A model generated the notes under the pieces. That model was given only the letters and a program-made list of their open reading frames with translations. It did not search any database and was not told the origin of the DNA. From an uncultured bacterium (GTDB lineage Bacteria; Hydrogenedentota; Hydrogenedentia; Hydrogenedentales; CAILVY01), in contig CALEDJ010000025.1 in the NCBI GenBank assembly GCA_937951485.1, positions 29,346 through 93,345 of the forward strand: DNA of 64,000 bases. The letters are read 5' to 3'. This document shows positions 52,458 through 61,862 of this stretch, piece after piece (the stretch's first letter is position 1; each line of letters opens with the position of its first letter). The position numbers were made by a program, and so were the translations under genes.

Positions 52458-55235
52458 TCACTTGCTCAACGCTTTTATTTCATCCGTGCTGAGCGCCCGG
52501 GCGAAAAACAGCGCGTCGCTGATACAGCCCCGGAAATGCTCGCCACCCGGATAGCGTGGGTTGGCGCCGAAGGCAACCTCCAGGCTGTGACTTGACAGTT
52601 TCACAGGCACTGTCACTGAGGCTGCGGCTGCACCGTTGACATACAATGTCAATTGACCGCCCTGCTTGACCGCCGCAACATGGCCCCACTCGCCTTCGCG
52701 CAAAGGAACGCCCATTGTACCCGCAAATCCTGCAGGGTTTTCGATGCGCGCATGCACGGCCCCGCCTTCAATCGTGATTCGCAGGGGATCATCCGATGCG
52801 CGGCACCACGCCGAAAAGACCTGCTGCAATCCCGGCGCCCCCGGCGCCTCGGGGCGAATCCATGCCGCAGCGGTGCAATCGGACTCAGGAAAGAAGGGCA
52901 GCCGATAGCGCGCCATGCCGTTGGCAAAGCGCAATGATTTCTCCCCCTCGCCTGCACGGTTTTCGGCAGGCGTCACATTGCGCGCTTCATCGAGCATGCC
53001 GAATATTGGCGCGACGTCGCCGTGCATCGGTGCGTCAATCATGGCGCCATCTTCGCGTATCCCCGCAGAGAACGTCTCCGTGGCGGCGGGGTTCACGCGA
53101 AATCGCCGGGCGCCGCCCACATTCTCCGCTGATCCATGTGCATTTTCCGCTATGACCTTCCAATAGTATTCCCCGGAATCCTTTAACGCATCGTCAACAA
53201 TGATAAAGGGATTGCTCAGACCCTCCCGTTGCACGACGATGTCGGTTAAATCCGCATTCCGCGCGACGCACAGCCGATAGGTGATGTCGGGATGCGCATA
53301 GGCGTCCCAGCGGAACAATATCGCGCCCGGAGCGCCTTCGGCACCGTCTTCGGGGAGGCTCAAGGCAACCGGAACAGGCAGCGGTCTGGCATCGGGAAGC
53401 CATGCGGCATACTCGGTGCCATGGGCTCCCGCGCTCGCAAAATCACACAGCACAATCGCTGTCCCGTCCGCAGCGGAGGCCCGCCACAATCCCATGGGCG
53501 CGAAGCGCCCCACATGCGTTGGAGGCGGCACAGGCATGGGCTGCAGCGCAAGGCTCTCCGGTGCAATTTCGGGAATCTGTGATGGCTCAATGTCATTGAA
53601 GAACGCATCATAGGCCAGCAGCAACGGCCCCCGCAGAAGCGCAATTTTTCCGAAACGGTCCGGCGGCGCCCCTGTCACCTTGCGGACCGACATGTCCAGC
53701 CTCAGAGTAACCGTGTCGCCCGCCGTCCAGGTGCGTTCGATCGTAAAGTAGGAACCTGCCTGCGGCGAAGCCGTTTCCGGGATGTCATTGATGCGCACTT
53801 CCGCATAATTGGCCCATCCGGGAATACGCAGGCGCAAGGGAAATGTACTGGGTGCATCCGGTTCCAGCACAATCTTCACAAGGTTATCGACGGGATAACG
53901 GGTTTCCTGCCGGATGTTCAGATGCGCGCCGTTATCGCAGACAATTGAGAAAGTGGAAGGGCCGTAGTAATTCAGGACGATGGCGCTGCGGTCGCGCAAC
54001 ACCGCCCACTCGGACAGCATGCCCAGTCCACGCGGCGCATTCACGGAGCAGCAATTCAATTCCGGGGACCCTGGCCGATATTGAAAATTGATCTGATGAT
54101 ATGCCGGTGCGCGCACGCCGTTCATCGGCGTGTCATAGGTGCACCAACTGCCCGAAGGGTGCTGCGCGGCAAGGCACTGATTCCAGGTGCTGTATTCCAG
54201 TTCATCCGCAACGGTCGGGTCGCCTGTCAGTTGCAGCACATCCACGCTCAACGCCATCCACGCCACCGTGCAGCAGGTCTCGATGGAACCATGGGCGTGG
54301 ATTGTGCCGAAGGCCTGCTCGTGTGTGGAGAATGCCCCTGAGGGATGCCGGTCGTTTTCGCGGATGCTGTTCCAGAGATTGATCGTCGCATCACGGTAGT
54401 GCGGTTCGCCGCTGATTCGGAACAACTCGACAAATCCCTGAACGATGTGCAGGCTTTCCCACCGCGGGCCGCTTCCCGGCAACTGGTGATACGGCACACC
54501 CGCCGCGCCTTTCCGCAGCCAGTCGCCGTCCCTGGCCAGGTCCTCCTCAAATCGCTGCGCCATCGCCAGGTATCGCGGTTCCCCGGTGCGCCGGTGCATC
54601 AATGCCATTGCGTGCAGCATCGCCAGATTCATCGCGGGCGTGCCCGCCTCGATTGGACGGCGTCCCCCTTCGGGATACACATCACACACAAAATCGGCCA
54701 TGCGGCGCGCACACGCCATCGCCTTGGAATCGCCCGTGGCGTCGTGCCACTGCAACAATCCCAGCATGACATGATAATGCCCCCAGAGGTCCCAATGGGT
54801 GAGCAGGCGTTCATGTTTCGGCCACGGCCCCAGGTATCCGTCCTCATCCTGCGCGGCCACCAGCCCTTCAGTGAAAGCCTCTAACAGCGCGCGCAGACGC
54901 GCATCATCCGTCACGCGCATCGCCTGCACCGCCGAGATCAGGTATTTTCCCGCAAATTCGCCCGCCCAGGGTACCGGCGTCGGATACGGGAGATGACGGT
55001 CCCGGCGGTAAAACATTTCCAGCATGTTCGGATTCGCCCCCGGCGCACGCAGCAGCCAATGATCCAGGTTCGCCTGAATCCGGTCGCCCATGGGGCCGTC
55101 AAATTGAAACTGCGCCGACAAAAATGTGCGCATCTGCATGGCTTCGTCCATTGTTCCACTCTCCGTCACTGCATGTGCCGGCAACAGTCCCGTTGACAAC
55201 AACGCCATTCCAAGAAACACCAGGCTTATCCGCAT
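52458..55235 (-). CDS. secreted GH127-type beta-L-arabinofuranosidase with C-terminal LamG-like domain
   Basis: 925 residues. A signal peptide (MRISLVFLGMALLSTGLLPAHA) leads to an (alpha/alpha)6 domain of the DUF1680/GH127 family. GSIETCCTVAWM and PELNCCSVNAPRGL hold the Glu and Cys residues that in characterised GH127 enzymes bind zinc, one Cys being the nucleophile. FPLRLRIPGWA and LLRGPLLLAYD follow. After about residue 620 there is an Fn3-like stretch and then a LamG/concanavalin-like domain (AAWIRPEAPGAPGLQ, LTLYVNGAAAASV). It should release arabinofuranose from plant-type glycans outside the cell. The ATG at 55235 has AGGAGA 8 nt upstream. It is divergent from a sulfatase remnant. Confidence 0.88.
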   Translation of the reverse strand: MRISLVFLGMALLSTGLLPAHAVTESGTMDEAMQMRTFLSAQFQFDGPMGDRIQANLDHWLLRAPGANPNMLEMFYRRDRHLPYPTPVPWAGEFAGKYLISAVQAMRVTDDARLRALLEAFTEGLVAAQDEDGYLGPWPKHERLLTHWDLWGHYHVMLGLLQWHDATGDSKAMACARRMADFVCDVYPEGGRRPIEAGTPAMNLAMLHAMALMHRRTGEPRYLAMAQRFEEDLARDGDWLRKGAAGVPYHQLPGSGPRWESLHIVQGFVELFRISGEPHYRDATINLWNSIRENDRHPSGAFSTHEQAFGTIHAHGSIETCCTVAWMALSVDVLQLTGDPTVADELEYSTWNQCLAAQHPSGSWCTYDTPMNGVRAPAYHQINFQYRPGSPELNCCSVNAPRGLGMLSEWAVLRDRSAIVLNYYGPSTFSIVCDNGAHLNIRQETRYPVDNLVKIVLEPDAPSTFPLRLRIPGWANYAEVRINDIPETASPQAGSYFTIERTWTAGDTVTLRLDMSVRKVTGAPPDRFGKIALLRGPLLLAYDAFFNDIEPSQIPEIAPESLALQPMPVPPPTHVGRFAPMGLWRASAADGTAIVLCDFASAGAHGTEYAAWLPDARPLPVPVALSLPEDGAEGAPGAILFRWDAYAHPDITYRLCVARNADLTDIVVQREGLSNPFIIVDDALKDSGEYYWKVIAENAHGSAENVGGARRFRVNPAATETFSAGIREDGAMIDAPMHGDVAPIFGMLDEARNVTPAENRAGEGEKSLRFANGMARYRLPFFPESDCTAAAWIRPEAPGAPGLQQVFSAWCRASDDPLRITIEGGAVHARIENPAGFAGTMGVPLREGEWGHVAAVKQGGQLTLYVNGAAAASVTVPVKLSSHSLEVAFGANPRYPGGEHFRGCISDALFFARALSTDEIKALSK

Positions 55236-55484
55236 GGACCGATTCTCCTGTCTTTTTGTCCGCGAGAGGGTGCCAGATGGTATCAGAAAACGTCATGGAT
55301 GCCGCAAGTATATCAACATCATCCCAAAGTGGGATATTGTTTTTTCGTCTGATTCGAACGGATGGGGCACAACATGCTTGAATTCATCCGGCCAGTTCAG
55401 AAAACAAAGCGAAAGCGCCAACCATGAAAACTTCAAGAAGAACATGCTTGCGGCACACAGGAATTGGGCTGTCAAAATTCAATT

Positions 55485-55730
55485 GACGGGGGCTTTGCCA
55501 TTCGTCAACGTCGGTGGAAACTCATTGACTGGCTGGGCGGCGGTGATTGGTGCAGCACGGGTGATCATGCGCACCAGCCCGGCGTCCCGGCCGGACAACT
55601 CCGTTGCATGAATACGGATGTGCGCGAAGAAGGGAGCCTCCGGGAACAGCATCCCGAAATCGTCGAAGAACTCAAGACGCTATTGGAGCGACACAAGGCA
55701 AAGGGCCATAGCCGGTGGCAGGATTCATGA
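55485..55730 (+). pseudogene. C-terminal remnant of a sulfatase
   Basis: The frame reads FAIRQRRWKLIDWLGGGDW, then GVPAGQLRCMNTDVREEGSL, then REQHPEIVEELKTLLERHK and AKGHSR, ending at a stop at 55730. This is the standard end of arylsulfatases (AIRxGxWKLI ... PGQLYxLxxDPxExxNLxxxHPEIVxxLxxLL), with the YDL/DP residues already mutated (RCMNTD). The N-terminal catalytic domain, including the CxPSR/CxAGR formylglycine site, is absent from the upstream 250 bp. The remnant lies between a GH127 and a GH71/99-like gene, suggesting that a sulfatase once belonged to this cluster. Confidence 0.75.
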
Positions 55731-55789
55731 CCGGCTGGTGCGCCGTTGCCAATTACTTACAGGCTATTCCTCAAAGGGAATAACCCCAT

Positions 55790-57517
55790 TCACAGGGCCT
55801 CGTATCTATAGCGGAAACGGCCGAGGGGCGCGGCATCGCCGTTGATGTAGCAGTCGAGAATATCGCCGGGTTTCTGGGAATTGTCCATCCACTTGAATTC
55901 AAGGGTGAAGCGGTCGCCCTGAATACGCAACATGGCCTTTGGGATGGCGACGTGCATGCGATTGCCCTCGACACCCATGTCCACCGCGCCGACTGGCCGC
56001 CAGTTCCAGCCGCCGACGCTCTTTTCAAGCGACGTCTTCCCATCATCGCCGGGTTGCCGGTTGACAAGATAGGAAAAACCTTCCCAGTCCGGCTGGCCGT
56101 CGCCATGCACATCAACGAAAAGCCACATCCAGTTCGGGTCGGTGCAGGGGGAAATGGCCTCCCGGGTTTCGGCGTAGAAATAAACGGCGTCCTTGTCATG
56201 GGTAACCTTGAGCAGGCGGAAATCATTGCGGCCGGTGGTGACCGTATAATGATAGTCCCCGCAACCCCGCTGGTTTCTCGGCATGGTTCCCAAGACATGG
56301 GCGCGGTATTCGGTTTTGACCACGTCCCATTGCGAGAAGTCGCCGGCGATGTTGATGCTTTTACCGCGCCGCTGCGGTTCGACGGGGTCCATCCCCTTGA
56401 AACGCCGGATATTGGCGGCCATTTGCATGTAGTAATTGTCGCCGTAGCCGCCTTGCATCATTTCGACATCCCGGCTGAATTCCAGGTTGTACTGGTCGCA
56501 AAACATGACCGGGCCTTCCTGCTGGTTGAGTTGCATCGCAATCCATTCGTTCCAGCCGGTGATAAAGACCACCTCCGGGTCGAGTTCAAACGCGCGTTCC
56601 CATTGTTCCTGGAAGTTGAAGCCGTATTTCCAGGGTTCCGGACGGTCGTCCATGCGTCCCTTGTGAAAACTCCGACCCCGCGCCTTGCCCGTGCTCATGA
56701 ATTCAACCCGACCGTCGTCCTGATGCAGGTTCTGGCCGACGGACACGTTCACCTGTTCCGGCTTCGCCGGGTCTTCATCATAGGAATAGACCTGCGGATA
56801 GGTCGCTTCCCAGTGCCACGCGTTGTGGGTGTTGACCAGTTGAAAAGGCCAATGAGCCTTGCGCAGCGTGAAAAACGCCTTCACTTCGTCCGAAGCCTCG
56901 GCCGGATCGCAAATCATCAGCGGCCTGCCCTTCCAATGGAACCACAACTCCGGATATAGCCCCGGCTTATAGAGCACATCATAAATCGCTTGGGCGGTCT
57001 GGCCCGCCGCAGTGTTCACCATGAACGCAATCTGCGGCACATGCGCGCCGGTACGGCGTTGCTCGTCAAAGACCTCGCACAGTTTGAGGAATGCCTCTTT
57101 GTAAATGAGAGCGTTGGTGGTGTCGAAGACCAGGAAGTCCACACCCGCGTCAGAGAGCAGCATGGCGTGACGCCGCAGCACCCACGGGTCGTCGCTTCGG
57201 TAATAGCCGTACATCGGCTCCCCCCAGAAATGAAATGCGTGCACCGGTCCCCACGGGGGCGAGGCAGTTGTGTCGTGGGCCGTGGGATTGTCCTTAAGAA
57301 CCTTTGAAACATCAAAGACGTAATCCAGATTCATCCAGAGGAAGTAGAAAATGCCAACATATCGGTCATTCCGAAACGAACCGACCTCGGTCGCTTCCGG
57401 CATCATGCGGCCCAGCGAGTCGGTTCCATACACATGCGCGCCGGGATGACTGGGCGTCGCAGCGTGCAAGGAGTGCATGCACAAAGCGCCCATGATTAGC
57501 GGACCGAAACCCTTCAT
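55790..57517 (-). CDS. secreted GH71/GH99-like glycosidase with C-terminal CBM9-like domain
   Basis: 575 residues. A signal peptide (MKGFGPLIMGALCMHSLHAA) precedes a TIM barrel with VGIFYFLWMNLD, HAFHFWGEPMYGYYRSDD, AMLLSDAGVDFLVFDTTNA, WFHWKGRPLMICDP and FITGWNEWIA. These blocks match the GH71/GH99-type family, which includes endo-alpha-mannosidases and alpha-1,3-glucanases. The last about 190 residues resemble a CBM9-type sugar-binding domain (DAVYFYAETREAI, WMWLFVDVHGDG). AAGGAGAGAG precedes the ATG at 57517. It faces away from the sulfatase remnant. The exact substrate cannot be named. Confidence 0.78.
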   Translation of the reverse strand: MKGFGPLIMGALCMHSLHAATPSHPGAHVYGTDSLGRMMPEATEVGSFRNDRYVGIFYFLWMNLDYVFDVSKVLKDNPTAHDTTASPPWGPVHAFHFWGEPMYGYYRSDDPWVLRRHAMLLSDAGVDFLVFDTTNALIYKEAFLKLCEVFDEQRRTGAHVPQIAFMVNTAAGQTAQAIYDVLYKPGLYPELWFHWKGRPLMICDPAEASDEVKAFFTLRKAHWPFQLVNTHNAWHWEATYPQVYSYDEDPAKPEQVNVSVGQNLHQDDGRVEFMSTGKARGRSFHKGRMDDRPEPWKYGFNFQEQWERAFELDPEVVFITGWNEWIAMQLNQQEGPVMFCDQYNLEFSRDVEMMQGGYGDNYYMQMAANIRRFKGMDPVEPQRRGKSINIAGDFSQWDVVKTEYRAHVLGTMPRNQRGCGDYHYTVTTGRNDFRLLKVTHDKDAVYFYAETREAISPCTDPNWMWLFVDVHGDGQPDWEGFSYLVNRQPGDDGKTSLEKSVGGWNWRPVGAVDMGVEGNRMHVAIPKAMLRIQGDRFTLEFKWMDNSQKPGDILDCYINGDAAPLGRFRYRYEAL

Positions 57518-57764
57518 CTCTCTCTCCTTAAATGCAGGTGTACAGCCATTATGCTCATGATACCGTCGGGCAGACAGCCGTTCAAGGTGGCATGAAGGGT
57601 CTCCTTTGCGGATAGACTGACAGAACGGAAGCGTATTCACCTGTACAAGCGCGACCGCCAGAGACAGACGAGAAGTGGATCATTCCAATAAAAAGCATCG
57701 TTTCCTTCATAATCACGGGACGAGACTGTCGCATATGTTTCTCTTATGCCGTAAAGACAAATTA

Positions 57765-57793
57765 TTGTCAATTATCTGCTTTTTCGATATAAA
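57765..57793 (+). promoter_or_regulatory. strong sigma-70-like promoter in an AT-rich tract
   Basis: TTGTCA (57765-57770), 17-bp spacer, TATAAA (57788-57793), giving an expected start near 57800 and a 5' leader of about 145 nt before the HTH gene. The whole 57690-57930 stretch is AT-rich, in contrast with the GC-rich surroundings, and includes the perfect palindrome TTTTTTCATGAAAAAA (57819-57834). The remainder of the 426-bp gap (57518-57689) shows nothing recognisable. Confidence 0.7.
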
Positions 57794-57943
57794 TCATTCA
57801 TATATATCGGTATTAATTTTTTTTCATGAAAAAATTCTATCCTCTTGTGAGATTTTTTCTTTGTTTTTTTGATTGTGTATTCGATATACTCTACTTAATC
57901 ATTTTTCAGAGACTAATGCTGAAAACCGTGGAGATGTCGCGAT

Positions 57944-58303
57944 ATGGATCAGTTTTTGACAGTAAGCGAAGTCGCGGAAATCCTCAAGATCAAAGAAATG
58001 ACCGTGCGGGAGATGTTCCGTAGCGGCCGATTGCGCGGATTCAAAATCGGGAAATCGTGGCGAACGACCCACACGATGCTTCAAGCGGATTTGGATGGGA
58101 TGTGGCGGTCTCAAATGACTCCTGCGGACGTTACAAAGGAGGATCGGCAGGACAGCGAGGGGGATACGCCGATCAAGAGACGTCGTGGTCGTCCAAGGAA
58201 GGATGAAAGGTTGGAAAACACGCATCCTCCGGAAAAAGTCCCGGCGCCACCGCAAGAAAAGGTGAAGGAACCTGTTGACGATTCGCAAACATATCTTTTC
58301 TGA
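57944..58303 (+). CDS. small excisionase-type HTH regulator with AT-hook-like motif
   Basis: 119 residues. The N-terminal about 60 residues are a MerR/excisionase-type (HTH_17) helix-turn-helix: FLTVSEVAEILKIKEMTVRE, FRSGRLRGFKIGKSWR. The C-terminal tail is charged and disordered and holds KRRRGRPRKDER (about residues 78-89), with the RGRPRK core of an AT-hook that binds the AT-rich minor groove. The protein ends in a Pro/Glu-rich stretch. The ATG at 57944 has GGAG about 10 nt upstream. The AT-rich promoter directly upstream makes autoregulation attractive (inference). No integrase or phage genes are present, so a true excisionase role is unlikely. Confidence 0.75.
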   Translation: MDQFLTVSEVAEILKIKEMTVREMFRSGRLRGFKIGKSWRTTHTMLQADLDGMWRSQMTPADVTKEDRQDSEGDTPIKRRRGRPRKDERLENTHPPEKVPAPPQEKVKEPVDDSQTYLF

Positions 58304-58348
58304 GGAAAACGGTCTTATTCGTTGGGGAAATGCATGAAAGGAATGGTG

Positions 58349-59002
58349 ATGGCCCACGCCAAGGCCGCGGGAAGAGACAAAAGCAAGCAGGTACAAAGGC
58401 CTGAATCTCACAAGACGCCGATAAAAAAGGTTGTTTGGAAACCGGGTACCATGCTGTGCCCGGTTCCAGTTGTCATGGTCACTTGTGTCGGCAGGGACCG
58501 CCCGCCCAATATTGTCACCGTGGCCTGGACCGGCACGGTATGCAGTGATCCGCCGATGCTGTCCATTTCCTTGCGCAAAGAGCGGTATTCGTTTGGTTTG
58601 ATCAAGGAGACGGGCGAGTTTGTGGTGAATATTCCACCGGCGTCGCTGATACCGCAGGCGGATTACTGCGGCGTGGCGACGGGGCGCGAGGTGGACAAGT
58701 TCGCGGCAACCGGCCTGACGGCCCAGCCCGCCGCCACGGTCAAGGCACCGCTCATCGCGGAATGCCCCGTAAGCATCGAATGCGTCGTGCGGCGCTTGCT
58801 GGATTTAGGATCGCACACGATGTTTCTCGCGGAGGTGACGGCGGTGCAGGCGACGGAGGCGCTTGTCACACCTTCGGGACGGCTGGCGTTGGAACGCGCA
58901 GGACTGGCGGCGTATGCGCATGGGGGTTATTACGCATTAGGCAAAAAACTGGGATACTTCGGGTTTTCGGTCTGCAAGCGTAAAGGACCGAAAAAGCAGT
59001 GA
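58349..59002 (+). CDS. flavin reductase-like FMN-binding split-barrel protein
   Basis: 217 residues. The fold is read from PGTMLCPVPVVMVTCVGRDR, NIVTVAWTGTVCSDPPMLSI, LIKETGEFVVNIPPASL and the C-terminal GGYYALGKKLGYFGFS. Members use FMN to reduce flavins or small substrates, or work with a monooxygenase. The start is uncertain: the ATG at 58349 has AAAGGA upstream; in-frame starts at 58334 and 58343 are possible. It lies 45 nt after the HTH gene and may share its promoter. It converges on the P-type ATPase. Confidence 0.82.
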   Translation: MAHAKAAGRDKSKQVQRPESHKTPIKKVVWKPGTMLCPVPVVMVTCVGRDRPPNIVTVAWTGTVCSDPPMLSISLRKERYSFGLIKETGEFVVNIPPASLIPQADYCGVATGREVDKFAATGLTAQPAATVKAPLIAECPVSIECVVRRLLDLGSHTMFLAEVTAVQATEALVTPSGRLALERAGLAAYAHGGYYALGKKLGYFGFSVCKRKGPKKQ

Positions 59003-59023
59003 GTTCTCCGGATTACAGTTCCT

Positions 59024-61573
59024 TCAAGCACAGCGGCGACGGCGCAGGAGTTTGAAGCCCTCGAACCAGACGATTGCCCCGACCCCTGCGGCAACGGCGA
59101 TACCGATGTCGCCGACATGCAGCGGCGCAAAGTGAAAGATATTTTGCAGCCCCGGCGTATAGATGACCAGTGCCAGAAAGGCGAAGGCCGCCCCGGCCAC
59201 CCACCACACCGCCGGATTGCGCACGGCGAAACTCTCGAGAATTGTTCTCGACCACGAGCGATTGGCGAGAATCAGTGCGATGTTCGCCACAATCAACCCG
59301 GCGAAAGTCAGGGTCCGCGCCTCGTTTTCAGCCAATCCCCGCGTCCGCGCCACAGCAAAAACAACGAGCGATACCACCAACACAAGAATCCCCTGCAGCA
59401 GGCTTAGCGCAAAGACGCCCTTTCCAAGCAATGGGGCGTTGGGGGCGCGCGGACGGCGTTTCATGATGCCTTCCTCTTCCGGTTCCATTTCAAAGACGAT
59501 GGAGCAGGCCGGGTCAATGATCATTTCCAGGAAGACGATATGCACCGGCAAGAGCACCAGGGGCCACCGCAACAGCACCGGGATGAGCGTCAGCCCGGCA
59601 ATCGGCGCATGGATGGCCAGAATGTAGGCCATTGCCTTGCGTATATTGTCGAAAATGCGGCGTCCCAGCCGCACCGCTCGGACGATACTGGAGAAGTCAT
59701 CGTCCAGAAGCACGAGGTCTGCCGCTTCGCGGGCCACGTCGGTGCCACGCCCACCCATGGCGACACCGATGTCGGCGGCTTTCAGCGCGGGCGCATCGTT
59801 CACGCCGTCGCCGGTCATGGCGACGATTTCCCCCCGTGCCTTCAACGCTTGTACCAGCCGCAGTTTCTGTTCCGGCACCACACGCGCGAAGATGCGGACG
59901 TCGCGGATGCGTTGCGCCAGCGTCGCGTCGTCCATGGCGTCCAGTTCCGGCCCGGTGATCACGCTGCCATGATGCGGCAGCCCGATTTGCCGCGCGACAT
60001 GGATGGCGGTGGCGGGGTAGTCGCCGGTGATCATCACCACCCGAATGCCGGCTTCATGGCATTCCTGGATTGCGGGCGGCACGGTGTCGCGCACGGGATC
60101 GGAAAAGCCCGCCAGGCCCAGGAATTGGAAATCGAAATCATGCTGAATTTCCGGCATCGGCGGCTCGATCAAGCCTGCCCGCGCCACCGCGATCACGCGG
60201 AGTCCCTCGGCGCCGAGACGGTCCACATCGCGCGCCAGCGCCGCGCGCTCGTCCGGGTTCATGTGGCAGAGGTCCGCAATGGCCTCCGGCGCGCCTTTCG
60301 CCGCGATAACCCGTTTGCGTCGCCCCGGTGATCGCCAGACATGCGACATGGCCAGCAGTTCCTCGGAAAGCGGGTACTCCTGTTCCAGCACCCAGTCCTT
60401 GTGCAGGTGCTCGGTGTCTTTCAGATACCTCTCGCCGAAGGCCCTGAAGGCCCGTTCCATGGGATCAAAGGGATCGATCTGACTTGCGAGGATGCTGAAT
60501 TCCACGAGTTCATGGAATGCTTCCGGGAGGTCGCGGCTGATGCTGTTCGCCACGTCATGGATTTCGCCCGCCACCTGGATCTTTGTCACCGTCATGCGGT
60601 TCTGGGTCAGGGTGCCGGTTTTGTCCACGCAGAGCACGGTCGCCGCGCCGAGCGCCTCGACGGCCGGCGTCCTTCGGGTGAGCACCTGGCTTTGCGCGAT
60701 GCGCCATGCCCCCACAGCCAGGAAGATGGACAGCACCACCGGGAATTCCTCGGGGATCATGGCCATGGCCAGCGTAATGCCCGCCAGCAACGCGCCCATC
60801 CAGTCATCGCGGGTCAGGCCATAAACCACGATTACCGCGAGACACAGAAAAAAACCCATCGCGGCGAACACCTTGACGAGTTGCGCCGTTTGCCGATGAA
60901 GTTGGGTGCGTTCCGGGCGGATCGCTGCGATGGCCTTGCCGATCCTGCCGATTTCCGTATTCGGCCCCGTCGCCACCGCTTCGGCAATCCCTTTCCCCTT
61001 CACCACCAGGGTGCCACAGAAAAGACTGGAACCGCCCTCGCCACCGGGCGATTCCAGTCCCCGCGTGCCGCCTTCGGCGCTTTTTCGCACCGGGATGGAC
61101 TCTCCCGTCAGCAGCGATTCATCCACTGCAAAATGGGTGGTATGCAACAGCACCGCATCCGCGGGCACGCGGTCGCCTTCGGAAAGCACGAGGATGTCGC
61201 CGCGCGCCACCTCGCGGCCCACGATGCGCCGCTCCACGCCGTCTCGAATCACCAGCGCCCGCGGGCTGGACAAGTCGCGCAGCGCCTCGAGCGTGCGTTC
61301 TGTTTTCCGTTGCTGGTAAATGCTGATCCCCATGATGACGAACACGAACAGCAGCAACATCATGGCGTCCGTGGTTTCGCCGATGAGGAGATAGATCAAG
61401 CCCCCCGCCACCAGCAGCAGGAACATGGGTTCTTTGGCGACCTCAATGGGCGTGTCCAGCCAACGCCGCCGTCCGGACGCAGGCAATTCGTTGTAGCCTT
61501 CCGTGGCAAGGCGGCGTTGGGCTTCAGATTCGCTCAGGCCGGTGATCGCGCTGACGTCCAGAGGCTCAGGCAT
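59024..61573 (-). CDS. P2-type cation-transporting ATPase
   Basis: 849 residues. All core motifs are present: TGES (156-159), the membrane-4 motif PEEFPVVL (274-281), the phosphorylation site DKTGTLTQN (Asp317), KGAPE, the hinge MTGDGVNDAPAL and ten predicted membrane helices in the P2 layout. An N-terminal cation-ATPase domain (LSESEAQRRLATEGYNEL) is present. PEEFP in place of PEGLP (Ca2+/Mn2+ pumps) leaves the ion uncertain, with Ca2+, Mg2+ or another divalent metal all possible. It is monocistronic, converging on the flavin reductase gene. Confidence 0.92.
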   Translation of the reverse strand: MPEPLDVSAITGLSESEAQRRLATEGYNELPASGRRRWLDTPIEVAKEPMFLLLVAGGLIYLLIGETTDAMMLLLFVFVIMGISIYQQRKTERTLEALRDLSSPRALVIRDGVERRIVGREVARGDILVLSEGDRVPADAVLLHTTHFAVDESLLTGESIPVRKSAEGGTRGLESPGGEGGSSLFCGTLVVKGKGIAEAVATGPNTEIGRIGKAIAAIRPERTQLHRQTAQLVKVFAAMGFFLCLAVIVVYGLTRDDWMGALLAGITLAMAMIPEEFPVVLSIFLAVGAWRIAQSQVLTRRTPAVEALGAATVLCVDKTGTLTQNRMTVTKIQVAGEIHDVANSISRDLPEAFHELVEFSILASQIDPFDPMERAFRAFGERYLKDTEHLHKDWVLEQEYPLSEELLAMSHVWRSPGRRKRVIAAKGAPEAIADLCHMNPDERAALARDVDRLGAEGLRVIAVARAGLIEPPMPEIQHDFDFQFLGLAGFSDPVRDTVPPAIQECHEAGIRVVMITGDYPATAIHVARQIGLPHHGSVITGPELDAMDDATLAQRIRDVRIFARVVPEQKLRLVQALKARGEIVAMTGDGVNDAPALKAADIGVAMGGRGTDVAREAADLVLLDDDFSSIVRAVRLGRRIFDNIRKAMAYILAIHAPIAGLTLIPVLLRWPLVLLPVHIVFLEMIIDPACSIVFEMEPEEEGIMKRRPRAPNAPLLGKGVFALSLLQGILVLVVSLVVFAVARTRGLAENEARTLTFAGLIVANIALILANRSWSRTILESFAVRNPAVWWVAGAAFAFLALVIYTPGLQNIFHFAPLHVGDIGIAVAAGVGAIVWFEGFKLLRRRRCA

Positions 61574-61636
61574 GGGGGAGTTCTCTTGCCTCGGATGGAA
61601 TGCGAAAAACAGGATGAAGGGAAAAGAGCATCAGCA

Positions 61637-61820
61637 AGGACAACAAGGACAAAAGGGACGCCAGAGACGCAGGGGATGACAGGAACGGCAGAGCCACGAA
61701 AAGCAAGAGCGCCATGAACGGCCACGCCATGAACGATACGTTTTCTCTTTTGCTGTGCATTGTGTCTATTGTGGGCATCGTATCCATGGCCTCTTTGATG
61801 TCTTCCGGCATTGGATTGCC
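61637..61820. repeat. degenerate 9-nt-period tract
   Basis: From AAGGACAAC / AAGGACAAA / AGGGACGCC / AGAGACGCA near 61637 to ATTGTGTCT / ATTGTGGGC / ATCGTATCC / ATGGCCTCT / TTGATGTCT near 61770, a 9-nt register persists through most of the 289-bp gap. It changes strand sense midway (GGAC-type, then GTCC-type). Confidence 0.6.
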
Positions 61821-61862
61821 TTTTCTGTCTTTTTCGTTACAGTCTGCTTTATCCATGGCAAT

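Noticed and set aside
57944-58303. Phage excisionase
   Set aside because: No integrase, attachment site or phage gene is near; the AT-hook tail fits a chromosomal regulator better.
60341-61717. 458-codon plus-strand frame
   Set aside because: Antisense to the P-type ATPase, His/Arg-rich composition typical of a shadow frame.
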